A DNA stretch of 42,850 nucleotides from Chloroflexota bacterium (GTDB lineage: Bacteria; Chloroflexota; Anaerolineae; Aggregatilineales; J027), in assembly GCA_022616515.1 (NCBI GenBank), contig JAKEEQ010000123.1:1-42850 (forward strand). The letters are read 5' to 3'. The translations under genes were made by a program, and so were the position numbers. This document shows, piece by piece, positions 34,253 through 42,762 of the stretch; positions within the stretch are counted from its first letter, which is position 1; every line of letters starts with the position of its first letter. The notes under the pieces are model-generated. The model saw only the letters and a program-made list of their open reading frames with translations, did no database searches and had not been told where the DNA came from.

Positions 34253-36280
34253 GTGACAACCGATATTGAATATAACAAAACCGGGGACGTTGTTCCGGAA
34301 CAATTAGACCAGCGACAGCGCAGGCGGCGGGGACCTTTCGGCAGATTCCGGCGACGTCTGCGTCGAATTCGATGGACTCTGGTGTTTATCATCATGATTA
34401 TCGTGATCGTTGTACTGGCAGGCACCACATTGGTGCTGGTGACCGATGGATTAAATCGCCTCAATAAGTCTGAAGAAACGCTTGACCGTGTGCTGACCTC
34501 CCTGAACAACCGCCCGGCAGATGAATGGACATATGCTGATTATGAGCGTTTGCAGACTAGCATCAATGAAGTTGTCCTCAATCTACAACTGATCAAAAGC
34601 AGAACGTCATATGTAAAACCTATTGTGTCTCGCGTGAATACTCGCGGCGACAATCTCCTGAAAACAGTTGAGGTTGCCGAACAGCTTGGCCTTGCTGTCG
34701 ATAAGATGCTCACTGGCGCACAGCCCGCCGCTTTTTTTGTGACCGAAGGACAGGATGATGCTTCGGTCGCGCAGGTTTCATCAGGTGAACGAATGGTTGA
34801 ACTGCTTCAATTAGGGCGCAGCCAGTTCATTGAAGCGAATACCCATCTAGACAGCGCCGAACAGAAACTCGCCGCGATAGATAGACGGACACTTTCGGAA
34901 GACATGCTGCTTGATGTCCAGACATTAGAGAACTATCTGGCCGACATTCGTGACGCGAACGAATTACTCGTTCAATCGCCGCAGTTGCTGACCCAGTTGT
35001 TGGGACTCGAAGACACACAGACCTATCTGATTCTTTCGCAAAATAATGATGAACTTCGACCTGCCGGTGGCTATATCAGTACGTGGGGATGGATGACGGT
35101 GCGTAACGGTCGAATTCTTGAGTTTGATTACAACCCCACCACCACAGCGGAACCTAATCCTCCATCGGCCAGTTTTGCGCAAGAATTTGATGTGCCTTCA
35201 TGGTGGTATGAGTACGAGCGCCCGATTTACATGGCATGGGATGGAAGCTGGTATGTTGATTTCGGGCAAACAGCCGAAATGGCCGCGTGGTATTACAATA
35301 ACGGCGATAATCCGGGTGCGCCGGTGGATGGTGTGATTGCCATCGACATCACGGGACTCGAATATCTTCTGGAAGCGCTTGGTGAGGTGGAACTGCCCGG
35401 CTACGGGGAAAACATCGGCAGCAGCAACTTCCGCAATGTCGTTTACGAGATTCGGGCATCGCGTGATGGGGATGATCTTGCTCATAAGAATTTTCTGGCA
35501 GACCTATACAGCGAAGTCCTCGTGAACTGGCAAAACGTCCCGCAGGAAAATAAATCTGATGTTCTGGGAGCCATTCTGCGCGGACTGCGCGAAAAGCATA
35601 TCATGCTCTATTTTGCGGACGATACCATGAACCAGTCGCTGGATATTCTCGATTGGGATGGCAGACTGGACGCTGGTACAGAGCACGATTACATTCTGGT
35701 GGCAGATGCCAACCTGAGCGCAAACAAATCGAATAACTCAATTTTCCGCCAGTGGACCTATGACGTCGAAATCAATGAGGATGGAACGCTCAACTGCCGG
35801 TTGATAGTGAATTATGACTATCCCGACGCCATTGCCAAAAATGACCCGGCAGTAAGCCCGGAACATTACTGGAGCATTGACTACTTCAATCGTGTCCAGA
35901 TTCATGTGCCAGCAGGTAGTGATCTGGTAGAGTTTGATAACTTTATTGAACCCTTTAACGAGATTGACCAGGAGTCGCACACTGTTTTTGTCTCGTCGGT
36001 GCTGGTGAATTACAATTCCGGGGAACGAGTCGAAGTGGAATATCAAACCCCGGCGCTCATCGAAGAAGTAGGAAGCTACCGGCGCTACCGTTTGCGCCTG
36101 CAAAAGCAACCCGGTACTCGCTCTGACAGTGTCAACATTCAGGTGAGGTTGCCCGCTGGCACTCAGTTAGTGAGCACATCACCCTCACCGATTGCCGAGT
36201 TTACCCTCGACCAGCCCATCGTTGAGTTTCGTGTGAACCTGCTGCGCGACCAGTGGGTGGAAATCATCTATAAGCCTTAA
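34253..36280 (+). CDS. DUF4012-domain membrane protein
   Basis: 675 residues. A basic N-terminus (RQRRRRGPFGRFRRRLRRIR) precedes one strong membrane helix (about 43-64). A coiled section follows, and the DUF4012 core begins with YLILSQNNDELRPAGGYISTW near 255. The outer domain is large and ends without further membrane segments. The family is known almost only from gene clusters for surface polysaccharides in Chloroflexota, Actinobacteria and some others, with a guessed role in attaching or transferring the glycan. GTG 34253 has AAGGA upstream and lies four bases after the dehydratase stop. A terminator follows. Confidence 0.85.
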   Translation: MTTDIEYNKTGDVVPEQLDQRQRRRRGPFGRFRRRLRRIRWTLVFIIMIIVIVVLAGTTLVLVTDGLNRLNKSEETLDRVLTSLNNRPADEWTYADYERLQTSINEVVLNLQLIKSRTSYVKPIVSRVNTRGDNLLKTVEVAEQLGLAVDKMLTGAQPAAFFVTEGQDDASVAQVSSGERMVELLQLGRSQFIEANTHLDSAEQKLAAIDRRTLSEDMLLDVQTLENYLADIRDANELLVQSPQLLTQLLGLEDTQTYLILSQNNDELRPAGGYISTWGWMTVRNGRILEFDYNPTTTAEPNPPSASFAQEFDVPSWWYEYERPIYMAWDGSWYVDFGQTAEMAAWYYNNGDNPGAPVDGVIAIDITGLEYLLEALGEVELPGYGENIGSSNFRNVVYEIRASRDGDDLAHKNFLADLYSEVLVNWQNVPQENKSDVLGAILRGLREKHIMLYFADDTMNQSLDILDWDGRLDAGTEHDYILVADANLSANKSNNSIFRQWTYDVEINEDGTLNCRLIVNYDYPDAIAKNDPAVSPEHYWSIDYFNRVQIHVPAGSDLVEFDNFIEPFNEIDQESHTVFVSSVLVNYNSGERVEVEYQTPALIEEVGSYRRYRLRLQKQPGTRSDSVNIQVRLPAGTQLVSTSPSPIAEFTLDQPIVEFRVNLLRDQWVEIIYKP

Positions 36281-36289
36281 GCCTGTGAT

Positions 36290-36314
36290 GCCCGGTGCTT
36301 TGCCGGGCTTTTTT
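36290..36314 (+). terminator. Intrinsic terminator of the Wzc-CapD-DUF4012 operon
   Basis: Stem GCCCGG (36290-36295) and CCGGGC (36303-36308), a seven-base loop, then T6 (36309-36314). It lies ten bases after the DUF4012 stop and runs up to the stop of the convergent histidine kinase gene. Confidence 0.85.
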
Positions 36315-37326
36315 ATGTTTCTACGGGAAGGCAGATGATAAATGTCGTGCCTTCCCCCACCTTACTCTTAACCTCAACGCGGCCTCCGTGCTTCTCGATG
36401 ATCGCGTTGACAATCGCCAGCCCCAGACCGCTGCCCTTCGCATTTTGCTCATCTTCAGATTGCGGCACGCGATAAAAACGGTCAAAAATACGCGCCAGAT
36501 GTTCTTCGGGTATACCCGGTCCGTTATCTGTCACCGCTATACGCAGTTCGTTCTCACTCTGGCGATCAATGTCGATGGAGACAATTAAGCCTGCCGGTGA
36601 GAATTTGATAGCATTGGAGAGCAAATTGTTAATGACACGGCTCAATCGACCGGGGTCGCCCTGAATTGGTGGCAAATCATCCTTAGCTGTTAATCTCAAA
36701 TCAATTCGTTTTTCGGCGGCGGTGGTGCGCAGATTTTCGACCACCGTTTGCACTACATATTGAAGCCGGGTTGTCTCCAATTCAAGCGGCGCATTGGTGT
36801 CAATCCACGTTAAGTCCAGCAAATCGCGCACAAGGCGGCTCATGTGTTCTGCCGCGAGTTTGATACGGTCCAGAAATTGAAGTTGGGGCGGCGTCAAACT
36901 GCCCATCTGGTTGATGAGATCAGCGTAGCTTTTGACAACAGAAATCGGCGTATTCAGATCATGGGCTACCATGTGCATGGCATCGCGCTGGTATTTTTCC
37001 CGCTCATGGTACTCGGAAATGTCGTTCAGGATAACCAGACACCCTTCATCACCCACCTGACGCAGCCGGACCTGACAGTGCAGCGTTAGACCTATGGTAA
37101 CTTCTTGCACCGTTGGCGTGCGCTCACAATCTCTAATCAATTTCGCCAGCTCATCAAAGCCTTCCAGTTCGTCCAGCATAGCACCTTGCAGACGGTGGCT
37201 TTCATCATGCAGTAATACCGCCGCCGCCTCATTGACCTGCTGTACAATCCTGTCCGGGCGACAAAATAGGGCGGGTATTCCGAGCGTATCCAGTACGTGA
37301 ATCGTTTGGGCTAAAGTATCACTCAT
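36313..37326 (-). CDS. PAS histidine kinase coupled to a metal-receptor-like protein
   Basis: 337 residues from ATG 37326, chosen because it follows GGAAG and overlaps the upstream stop by eight bases; the frame extends to 37410 only inside the neighbour. A PAS domain lies at about 5-110, then the linker DISEYHEREKYQRDAMHMVAHDLNTPISVV with the H-box (MVAHDLNTP), HisKA, and HATPase_c with NNLLSNAIKF, DNGPGIPEE and GSGLGLAIV. No membrane segment, so it is cytosolic. No response regulator is adjacent. The gene before it encodes a periplasmic-binding-protein-like receptor lacking a signal peptide, which could supply the signal. Confidence 0.88.
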   Translation of the reverse strand: MSDTLAQTIHVLDTLGIPALFCRPDRIVQQVNEAAAVLLHDESHRLQGAMLDELEGFDELAKLIRDCERTPTVQEVTIGLTLHCQVRLRQVGDEGCLVILNDISEYHEREKYQRDAMHMVAHDLNTPISVVKSYADLINQMGSLTPPQLQFLDRIKLAAEHMSRLVRDLLDLTWIDTNAPLELETTRLQYVVQTVVENLRTTAAEKRIDLRLTAKDDLPPIQGDPGRLSRVINNLLSNAIKFSPAGLIVSIDIDRQSENELRIAVTDNGPGIPEEHLARIFDRFYRVPQSEDEQNAKGSGLGLAIVNAIIEKHGGRVEVKSKVGEGTTFIICLPVET

Positions 37327-38227
37327 CGCCGTCAACTTCCTTGAGCAGTTCACGGACTTCTGCCAGAATCGGTGGGATTTGCGTAAAGGCGTAGGCGATA
37401 TGTGTGCCATGCCACATCAACAAGGCTCCACTGATCGTATAAATATTGCCCAGATGCGCCGCCGGAATATCCAGATGGTAGAATGTTTCGGCATCTTCTT
37501 CGGTGAATACATAAGGTTCATCCGGCAGCAGCACCAGTTCAGGTTGGGCGGCTTCGATTTCTTCCAAGCTGATACGTGGATAGCGCACATCGCGGTCCGC
37601 CACTCGTGGATCATCGGCGGGCAGGGGTTCGGCATCGCCAATATCAGCCGCCAGTGGGAATTTTCGGTCGCGGTCGGCAAAGACATTTTCCATCCCGAAC
37701 AGGCGCATCACGTCATGCATATAAGTGTCGCGGTTGGCGGTCATCCAGGGGTCTTTCCAGATAGGCACAAAGGTTTTGATGGGGCGTTCGTTTTCCATCG
37801 CCAGCGACACATAATCCATTGTCTGCTCAATGAGGCGCACGCGAGGGACCATTTCGGCATCCTGAAACACCTCCATAATTTCCCACAGCAGATTGATGGC
37901 CTCCATCACCGTGCGCGGACCTGTGACCCACAACGGAATACCCGCCGCCTGTAATGCCTCCGCATCTTCTTTCCGATTTTCCTCATCATTCATGATAACC
38001 AGATCAGGGCTGAGCGATTTAATCTTTTCGATGTCAGGGTTTTTGGTGCCGCCGACGGCAGGCAGTGTTTCCAGCGCTTCGGGTGGCTGGACACAGTAGT
38101 CGGTGATGCCGACCAGCACGTAGTCCAGTTGAATATCGAACAGTGATTTTGTGATGCTGGGTACAAGTGACACCACCCGCTCCGGCACATAATCGACAGG
38201 TTTGGGCATTCTGAAATCCTGGCTCAT
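37319..38227 (-). CDS. Helical-backbone metal receptor (BtuF/FepB-like fold), no signal peptide
   Basis: 302 residues. It has the Peripla_BP_2 pattern: RVVSLVPSITKSLFDI and VGITDYCVQPP near the start, KNPDIEKIKSLSPDLVIM, the long backbone helix, and LEEIEAAQPELVLLPDEPYVF in the second lobe. The N-terminus (MSQDFRMPKPVDYVPE) is polar with no signal peptide or lipobox, so the protein stays in the cytosol. ATG 38209 with a better-placed AGGA is an alternative start. It is translationally coupled to a PAS histidine kinase rather than to ABC transporter genes. Family members bind cobalamin, haem or siderophores; the ligand here is unknown. A cytosolic cofactor sensor is my inference. Confidence 0.82.
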   Translation of the reverse strand: MSQDFRMPKPVDYVPERVVSLVPSITKSLFDIQLDYVLVGITDYCVQPPEALETLPAVGGTKNPDIEKIKSLSPDLVIMNDEENRKEDAEALQAAGIPLWVTGPRTVMEAINLLWEIMEVFQDAEMVPRVRLIEQTMDYVSLAMENERPIKTFVPIWKDPWMTANRDTYMHDVMRLFGMENVFADRDRKFPLAADIGDAEPLPADDPRVADRDVRYPRISLEEIEAAQPELVLLPDEPYVFTEEDAETFYHLDIPAAHLGNIYTISGALLMWHGTHIAYAFTQIPPILAEVRELLKEVDGDE

Positions 38228-38340
38228 CGTCCTATTCCGTAGTTAGATTAGCGCAATGGCATTTTATTATACACGACAGAGGATAACATTCTTTACCGGG
38301 AAATACCCACCGACTGTGGGCATACATAGGAGTTGCTTTT

Positions 38341-38349
38341 TGCTAGAAT
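38341..38349 (+). promoter_or_regulatory. Extended -10 promoter of the pyrophosphatase gene
   Basis: TGC-TAGAAT: TG at 38341-38342 and hexamer at 38344-38349, 35 bases before the ATG. The -35 region is poor, which fits an extended -10 promoter. Confidence 0.4.
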
Positions 38350-38383
38350 TGGCGCATTACTTTAGCCGTAAAGCGAGGATTGT

Positions 38384-38920
38384 ATGACCATTCATTTGTG
38401 GCATCATCTGCCACCGGGACCAAACCCGCCAGACTTAGTTAATGCCGTCATCGAGGTGCCCAAACACAGCCGTAATAAGTACGAATACAGCAAAATTGAT
38501 GGCGTTATCAAACTCGACCGCGTGTTGTACAGTTCCATTTATTATCCCGGTGATTATGGATTTATCCCCCAATCCTATTCTGAAGACAACGACCCGCTCG
38601 ACGTGATTGTGATGATTAATGAGCCAACCTTCCCCACCTGTGTGATTGAGGTCCGCCCGATTGGGATGCTGCGTATGGTGGACAAGGGCGAACCTGACGC
38701 CAAAATCCTTGCCGTGCCCCAGCGGGACCCCATGTTCAATGAATATTTCAAATTAGAAGATTTGCCCCATCATTATCTGCGTGAAGTGGAACACTTTTTC
38801 GGGACGTACAAGCAGTTAGAGGGCGTTTCGGTCGAAGATTTGAGCTGGGCAAACCTCGACGAGGCGTGCAAAGAAATCAGAGACGCTCTGGATCGCTACA
38901 AAAAAATCTTTGGCAAGTAA
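38384..38920 (+). CDS. ppa: Inorganic pyrophosphatase (family I)
   Basis: 178 residues; hydrolyses pyrophosphate to phosphate with Mg. The signature DNDPLDVIV (about 68-76) carries the metal-binding aspartates. Other family marks are KYEYSKIDGVIKLDRVLYSS near 30 and YPGDYGFIPQS. The C-terminal section (LEDLPHHYLREVEHFFGTYKQLEG) fits the usual end. GAGGA stands just before the ATG. An upstream extended -10 promoter is visible. It is followed 73 bases later by acyl-CoA dehydrogenase on the same strand. Confidence 0.97.
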   Translation: MTIHLWHHLPPGPNPPDLVNAVIEVPKHSRNKYEYSKIDGVIKLDRVLYSSIYYPGDYGFIPQSYSEDNDPLDVIVMINEPTFPTCVIEVRPIGMLRMVDKGEPDAKILAVPQRDPMFNEYFKLEDLPHHYLREVEHFFGTYKQLEGVSVEDLSWANLDEACKEIRDALDRYKKIFGK

Positions 38921-38993
38921 CAAATGTGTTCAGGATACGCTGGCTGTGCTAAGATTAGCGCCACCAGCACAATGGCAAAAAAGGAGCATCCCC

Positions 38994-40187
38994 ATGGCAA
39001 TTAGTGCCCCAGACTATTCCGGTCCATCCCTTGATCTTTCTGAAGAGCACGAGTTTATCCAACGAGCGGCACGCGATTTTGCCCGCAAAGAAATCGCCCC
39101 CATCGCGCCTGAATTTGACGAAAGCGGAGAATTCCCCATGGAGACCATCAAAAAGATGGGCGAAATGGGCTTCATGGGCATCGAAATACCCGAAGAATAC
39201 GGCGGTGCCGGGCTGGACACGATGGCCTATGTACTGGCGATGATTGAAATCGCGAAGGCCGATGTCAGCCACAGCACCATTATGAGCGTCAACAACTCAT
39301 TGTACTGCCACGCGATTTATAAAGTCGGTACGGAGGAGCAGAAACAGAAATACCTGATTCCGGTCGCCAGTGGTGAAAAAGTTGGAGCCTACAGCCTGAC
39401 CGAGCCGATGAGTGGTTCCGATGCAGGCACCATGAAATCCCGCGCTGTCCTCAGTGATGACGGGGCACATTATGTTATCAATGGCACGAAAAGCTGGGTG
39501 ACCAGTGGCCCGGTAGCCGACTTCGTCATCCTCTTCACCATGACCGACCCTGAGCAGAAACACAAGGGTATCACGGCTTTCCTGATTGATACCGACAAGC
39601 CGGGTTTCATTCGCGGTAAAAAGGAACCGAAGCTCGGCATTCGGGCCAGTGCCACCAGCGAACTCTATTTTGAAAACTATAAATGCCCGGTCGAAAATGT
39701 GCTGGGTGAAGTTGGCAAGGGCTTCACAATTGCGATGGCGGTATTGGACGCGGGACGCATCGGCATTGCCTCACAGGCGCTTGGCGTCGCGGAAGCCGCC
39801 TACGAGGCCGCCGTTATGTACGCCCGTGAACGTCACGCCTTTGGGCAGCCGATTGGCTCGTTTCAAATGATTCAGCAAAAAATCGCGGATATGAAAACCC
39901 GTATTGAGGCGTCGCGCTTTTTGATTTACAACGCCGCCCTTGCCAAGATGAAGAGCAAGGACAGCGGCGGACGCTACACCACCGAAGCCAGCATGGCAAA
40001 ACTCTTTGCCAGTGAAACCGCCATGTTTGTTACCCACGCTGCCGTCCAGATTCACGGCGGGATGGGCTACAGCAAGGAACTCCCGCTAGAACGCTATTTC
40101 CGGGATGCCAAGATCACCGAAATCTACGAAGGCACTAGTGAAATTCAGCGGCTGGTCATTGCCCGCAATGAATTAGGTCTACGCTAA
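38994..40187 (+). CDS. Acyl-CoA dehydrogenase
   Basis: 397 residues, FAD-dependent alpha,beta-oxidation of acyl-CoA, electrons to ETF. ATG 38994 has AAGGAG eight bases upstream; the longer frame to 38910 overlaps the pyrophosphatase. Signatures: GAYSLTEPMSGSDAGTMK (middle beta domain, FAD contact) and the C-terminal IHGGMGYSKELPLERYFRD followed by IYEGTSEIQR, where the Glu is the catalytic base of short/medium-chain enzymes. Chain-length preference is not clear. No other beta-oxidation gene is near. Confidence 0.95.
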   Translation: MAISAPDYSGPSLDLSEEHEFIQRAARDFARKEIAPIAPEFDESGEFPMETIKKMGEMGFMGIEIPEEYGGAGLDTMAYVLAMIEIAKADVSHSTIMSVNNSLYCHAIYKVGTEEQKQKYLIPVASGEKVGAYSLTEPMSGSDAGTMKSRAVLSDDGAHYVINGTKSWVTSGPVADFVILFTMTDPEQKHKGITAFLIDTDKPGFIRGKKEPKLGIRASATSELYFENYKCPVENVLGEVGKGFTIAMAVLDAGRIGIASQALGVAEAAYEAAVMYARERHAFGQPIGSFQMIQQKIADMKTRIEASRFLIYNAALAKMKSKDSGGRYTTEASMAKLFASETAMFVTHAAVQIHGGMGYSKELPLERYFRDAKITEIYEGTSEIQRLVIARNELGLR

Positions 40188-40223
40188 AAAAATGCCCTGC
40201 CGGGTGGCAGGGATACACTTTTT
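40186..40223. terminator. Hairpin terminator, usable from either strand
   Basis: Seven-base stem CCCTGCC (40195-40201) and GGCAGGG (40206-40212) with a four-base loop. On plus it follows the acyl-CoA dehydrogenase stop by seven bases, with T5 at 40219-40223 only after a gap. On minus it is followed by T7 (A7 at 40186-40192), so it would end transcripts from the DUF3052 operon, 230 bases past that stop. Confidence 0.6.
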
Positions 40224-40441
40224 CGTCTATGGAGACGAGAGGTGGTTGCTGGAAAGCGGGCGGACACGGCAGTGCCGTGACCCTACGGAGCCATTCGTTT
40301 AAAGGCGACTCGCCCGTATACAGATAGGTGCGTAGGGACGCCCCGTTGGGCGTCCGTCGCCGAAAACAGCCATGATCTTTTGCCGTGATCAGCGGCTCTT
40401 GAAAAACTGTACTCCACTCGATGTCATATAGCGGGGCTTTT
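40224..40441. repeat. Intergenic region packed with hairpins
   Basis: About 220 bases with no gene but several inverted repeats: CACGGCA/TGCCGTG (40265-40279) with a one-base centre, and GGACGCCC/GGGCGTCC (40336-40355) with loop CGTT. There is also a weaker TGATC/GATCA pair near 40372-40394. The form (GC-rich stems in a convergent gap) resembles REP or MITE-like dispersed elements of these genomes. I could not check for other copies. Confidence 0.45.
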
Positions 40442-40846
40442 CTATCTATCCTCTTTGCGATACACAAATTTCAAGCCCGACCACTGCTCGTCGATGGCGA
40501 CCACCTTCACATCCACCAGACCATTTTGCAGACCGATTTGACGAATAATATCCTCGGTCAAATCCGTGTCCATTTTTGCTGCTTTTTTGTACCACGAAAT
40601 CCACAGAAGACCATCTTTGTTCAGAGCAGTTTTGTAGAGGGGGAATTGCTCAGTGAGGTCTTCCCGCCACACGACGAACAACTGAATGAAATCATAGGGC
40701 GAATGGTCAAGGGTACGACGCACAGTGACATTCTCAGGCAATTCATCCAGATAGTTGTCCGGCACATTGAGCAGTGCAATATGAAAGCCGGGTTTGATGC
40801 CCAGCTTTTTGACGAGTGGCGTTCCCGAATAACCGGCATTACTCAT
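40442..40846 (-). CDS. DUF3052-family protein
   Basis: 134 residues. It opens with GYSGTPLVKKLGIKPGFHIA and has LLWISWYKKAAKMDTDLTED, then GLVDVKVVAIDEQWSGLKFVYR, all typical of DUF3052 proteins. No catalytic motif is known to me. A cytosolic soluble protein with no membrane segment. It overlaps the upstream gene by an ATGA, so the two are one operon. Function unknown. Confidence 0.85.
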   Translation of the reverse strand: MSNAGYSGTPLVKKLGIKPGFHIALLNVPDNYLDELPENVTVRRTLDHSPYDFIQLFVVWREDLTEQFPLYKTALNKDGLLWISWYKKAAKMDTDLTEDIIRQIGLQNGLVDVKVVAIDEQWSGLKFVYRKEDR

Positions 40847-41271
40847 GCGAGGTTCTCATGAAATTCCTGTATAAAAGATTTCGCTTCATCAACTGAATAC
40901 ACAATCCGTTTCCGGTTTTCCTGTGGCGTAACCCCCATCAGCATGCGCACATACTCTTCCTGATGTTCGGATTTCACAATCAGGGCGACCGGGTGCTTAC
41001 TCAGATCAATCTTGACGTTAATCGACACACTCTGAACCTGCGCGTTCATAAAATCCGCCAGATCAATGTTATCGACATCCGAAAAATCATAGATGGAGCC
41101 AATTGAGCGGCTAATATCATTTTTGGCATCTTTGATGATGCGCCCCAGCCAGCGATACATGCTATTGGTGACGCTCGGTGTCAGGGCGTGGCGGTATGTA
41201 ACATACAGGATATTTTCGTCCTCGGCGAAGTACCCGCTCACAAAATCTGTTTCCAGACGTTCTATTGCCAT
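40843..41271 (-). CDS. Conserved-looking protein of unknown function
   Basis: 142 residues from ATG 41271, which has AGGA eight bases upstream. The alpha/beta pattern (ENILYVTYRHALTP, SIGSIYDFSDVDNIDLADF, HPVALIVKSEHQ, KRIVYSVDEAKSFIQEF) suggests a compact fold like the STAS or SpoIIAA-like proteins often called DUF-type in Chloroflexota. I cannot name the family. No signal peptide and no membrane helix. It is coupled to DUF3052 by overlap, so they may act together. Confidence 0.7.
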   Translation of the reverse strand: MAIERLETDFVSGYFAEDENILYVTYRHALTPSVTNSMYRWLGRIIKDAKNDISRSIGSIYDFSDVDNIDLADFMNAQVQSVSINVKIDLSKHPVALIVKSEHQEEYVRMLMGVTPQENRKRIVYSVDEAKSFIQEFHENLA

Positions 41272-41374
41272 GCAAATTTCCTTCTGCCCCGCAAGTGGCA
41301 AACCCGTACATACGAAAGTACACTGGTACCGATTATACGTGCGATTTCAGCAGTTTGATAATGGTTGAAAAAAT

Positions 41375-42727
41375 ATGTCGATATTAATTAAGAATGCCCA
41401 CATTATCACCAACACGGAAGCAGGCATCCTCAACAATCACGCTATATATATCCAAGATGGTCTGATTGCGGAGATGGGGCCGGACGTGAACCGGGCAGCA
41501 GGTGAGGTCATTGATGCCAGCGGCGGTTTGGTCATGCCCGGCAGCATCGTCGCCCATACGCATTTTTATGGTGCTTATGCGCGGGGTATGGCGATCCCTG
41601 GCCCTGCTCCCAAAGATTTCCTGGAAATCCTGCAAAAGCTGTGGTGGTGTCTGGATAAAGCTCTCGATGAAGATGTCGTCCGGCTCAGTGCGCTGGTGCA
41701 TCTGGTGGATGCGATTAAACATGGCGCGACCACGCTCATCGATCATCACGCCAGCCCTAATTTCATTGATCGCAGTCTGGACGTGATTGCCGACGCAGTT
41801 GAGCAGGCGGGCGTTCGTGCTGTGCTGTGTTACGAAGTTACCGACCGCGATGGACCAGAGCGGGCCGAAGCCGGGATTGCCGAGAATGTCCGCTTCCTCA
41901 AAGCCGCCAAACACCATCCAATGGTGGCAGCGACGTTTGGTTTGCATGCGAGTTTGACACTCAGCGATGAGACGCTGGCGGCCTGTGTTGAGGCTGCACA
42001 GGGGCTGGATACCGGGTTTCACATTCATGTCGCCGAGCATGAAGCCGATGAATATGACAGCATAAATCGCTACGGCAAGCGAGTCGTTCAACGGCTGGCG
42101 GAGGCAGGCATTCTGGGGGAACGTTCGATTGTGGCCCATGCCGTCCACTGTGATCCCTGGGAACTGGAACTGCTGCGCGATACGGGCACATGGGTTACGC
42201 ATCAGGCCCGCAGCAATATGAACAACGCGGTTGGCGCTGCCAATATTGATGCCATGCTGGCGGCAGACATGAAGCTCTGTCTGGGAACGGATGGCTTTTC
42301 AAACAATATGTGGGCTGAATGGAAAACCGCCTATCTGCTCCACAAACTCGCCAGCCGTGATCCGCGCCGTGCCTCCGGTGATGGCATCGCCCGGATGGCC
42401 CTCGTCAATAATGCCTACCTTGCCCGGCAATTTTTCCCCGACACAAGCGTTGGTCAGTTAGCAGTGGGTGCCGTCGCGGATTTGATTATGGTAGACTATC
42501 ACCCTTATACACCTTTGACCGCAGGCAATTTGCCATGGCATATCATTTTTGGCTTTGAATCGTCCATGATCCGCACGACGATTGCTGCCGGAAAGTTGCT
42601 GATGTGTGACCGGCAAATCCTCACGCTAGATGAACAGGCGATTGCCCAGGAAGCACGAGAATTGGCCCCGGCAGTCTGGGCACGCTACGAAAAATATGTA
42701 CAAGAACTCGCGTCAACGACCCCGTAG
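41375..42727 (+). CDS. ssnA: SsnA-like putative aminohydrolase (amidohydrolase superfamily)
   Basis: 450 residues. Metal ligands of the amidohydrolase barrel are visible: HTHFYGAYARGM (near 62), FHIHVAEHEAD (near 215), an AHAVHCDP His, and LGTDGFSNN (near 305). The stretch TDRDGPERAEAGIAENVRFL and QARSNMNNAVG are typical of SsnA rather than of guanine or chlorohydrolases. SsnA's substrate is not established; in E. coli it lies near selenium- and purine-linked genes, and none of those is here. The gene stands alone on plus, divergent from the unknown-protein/DUF3052 pair. Confidence 0.85.
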   Translation: MSILIKNAHIITNTEAGILNNHAIYIQDGLIAEMGPDVNRAAGEVIDASGGLVMPGSIVAHTHFYGAYARGMAIPGPAPKDFLEILQKLWWCLDKALDEDVVRLSALVHLVDAIKHGATTLIDHHASPNFIDRSLDVIADAVEQAGVRAVLCYEVTDRDGPERAEAGIAENVRFLKAAKHHPMVAATFGLHASLTLSDETLAACVEAAQGLDTGFHIHVAEHEADEYDSINRYGKRVVQRLAEAGILGERSIVAHAVHCDPWELELLRDTGTWVTHQARSNMNNAVGAANIDAMLAADMKLCLGTDGFSNNMWAEWKTAYLLHKLASRDPRRASGDGIARMALVNNAYLARQFFPDTSVGQLAVGAVADLIMVDYHPYTPLTAGNLPWHIIFGFESSMIRTTIAAGKLLMCDRQILTLDEQAIAQEARELAPAVWARYEKYVQELASTTP

Positions 42728-42762
42728 CAAGCTACGGGGCATGGAGTAGCGACTTCATGCCC
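42720..42762. other. Two overlapping hairpins at the ssnA end
   Basis: Hairpin one: CCCCGTAGC (42720-42728) with GCTACGGGG (42731-42739), spanning the stop. Hairpin two: GGGCATGGAGT (42737-42747) with ACTTCATGCCC (42752-42762) and a four-base loop. They share GGG (42737-42739), so only one can form fully. No T-run follows, so a standard terminator is unlikely. No gene is seen from here to the window end. Confidence 0.5.

Noticed and set aside
41384..42202. Minus-strand frame of 272 codons
   Set aside because: Antisense shadow of the SsnA-like gene; no family motif.
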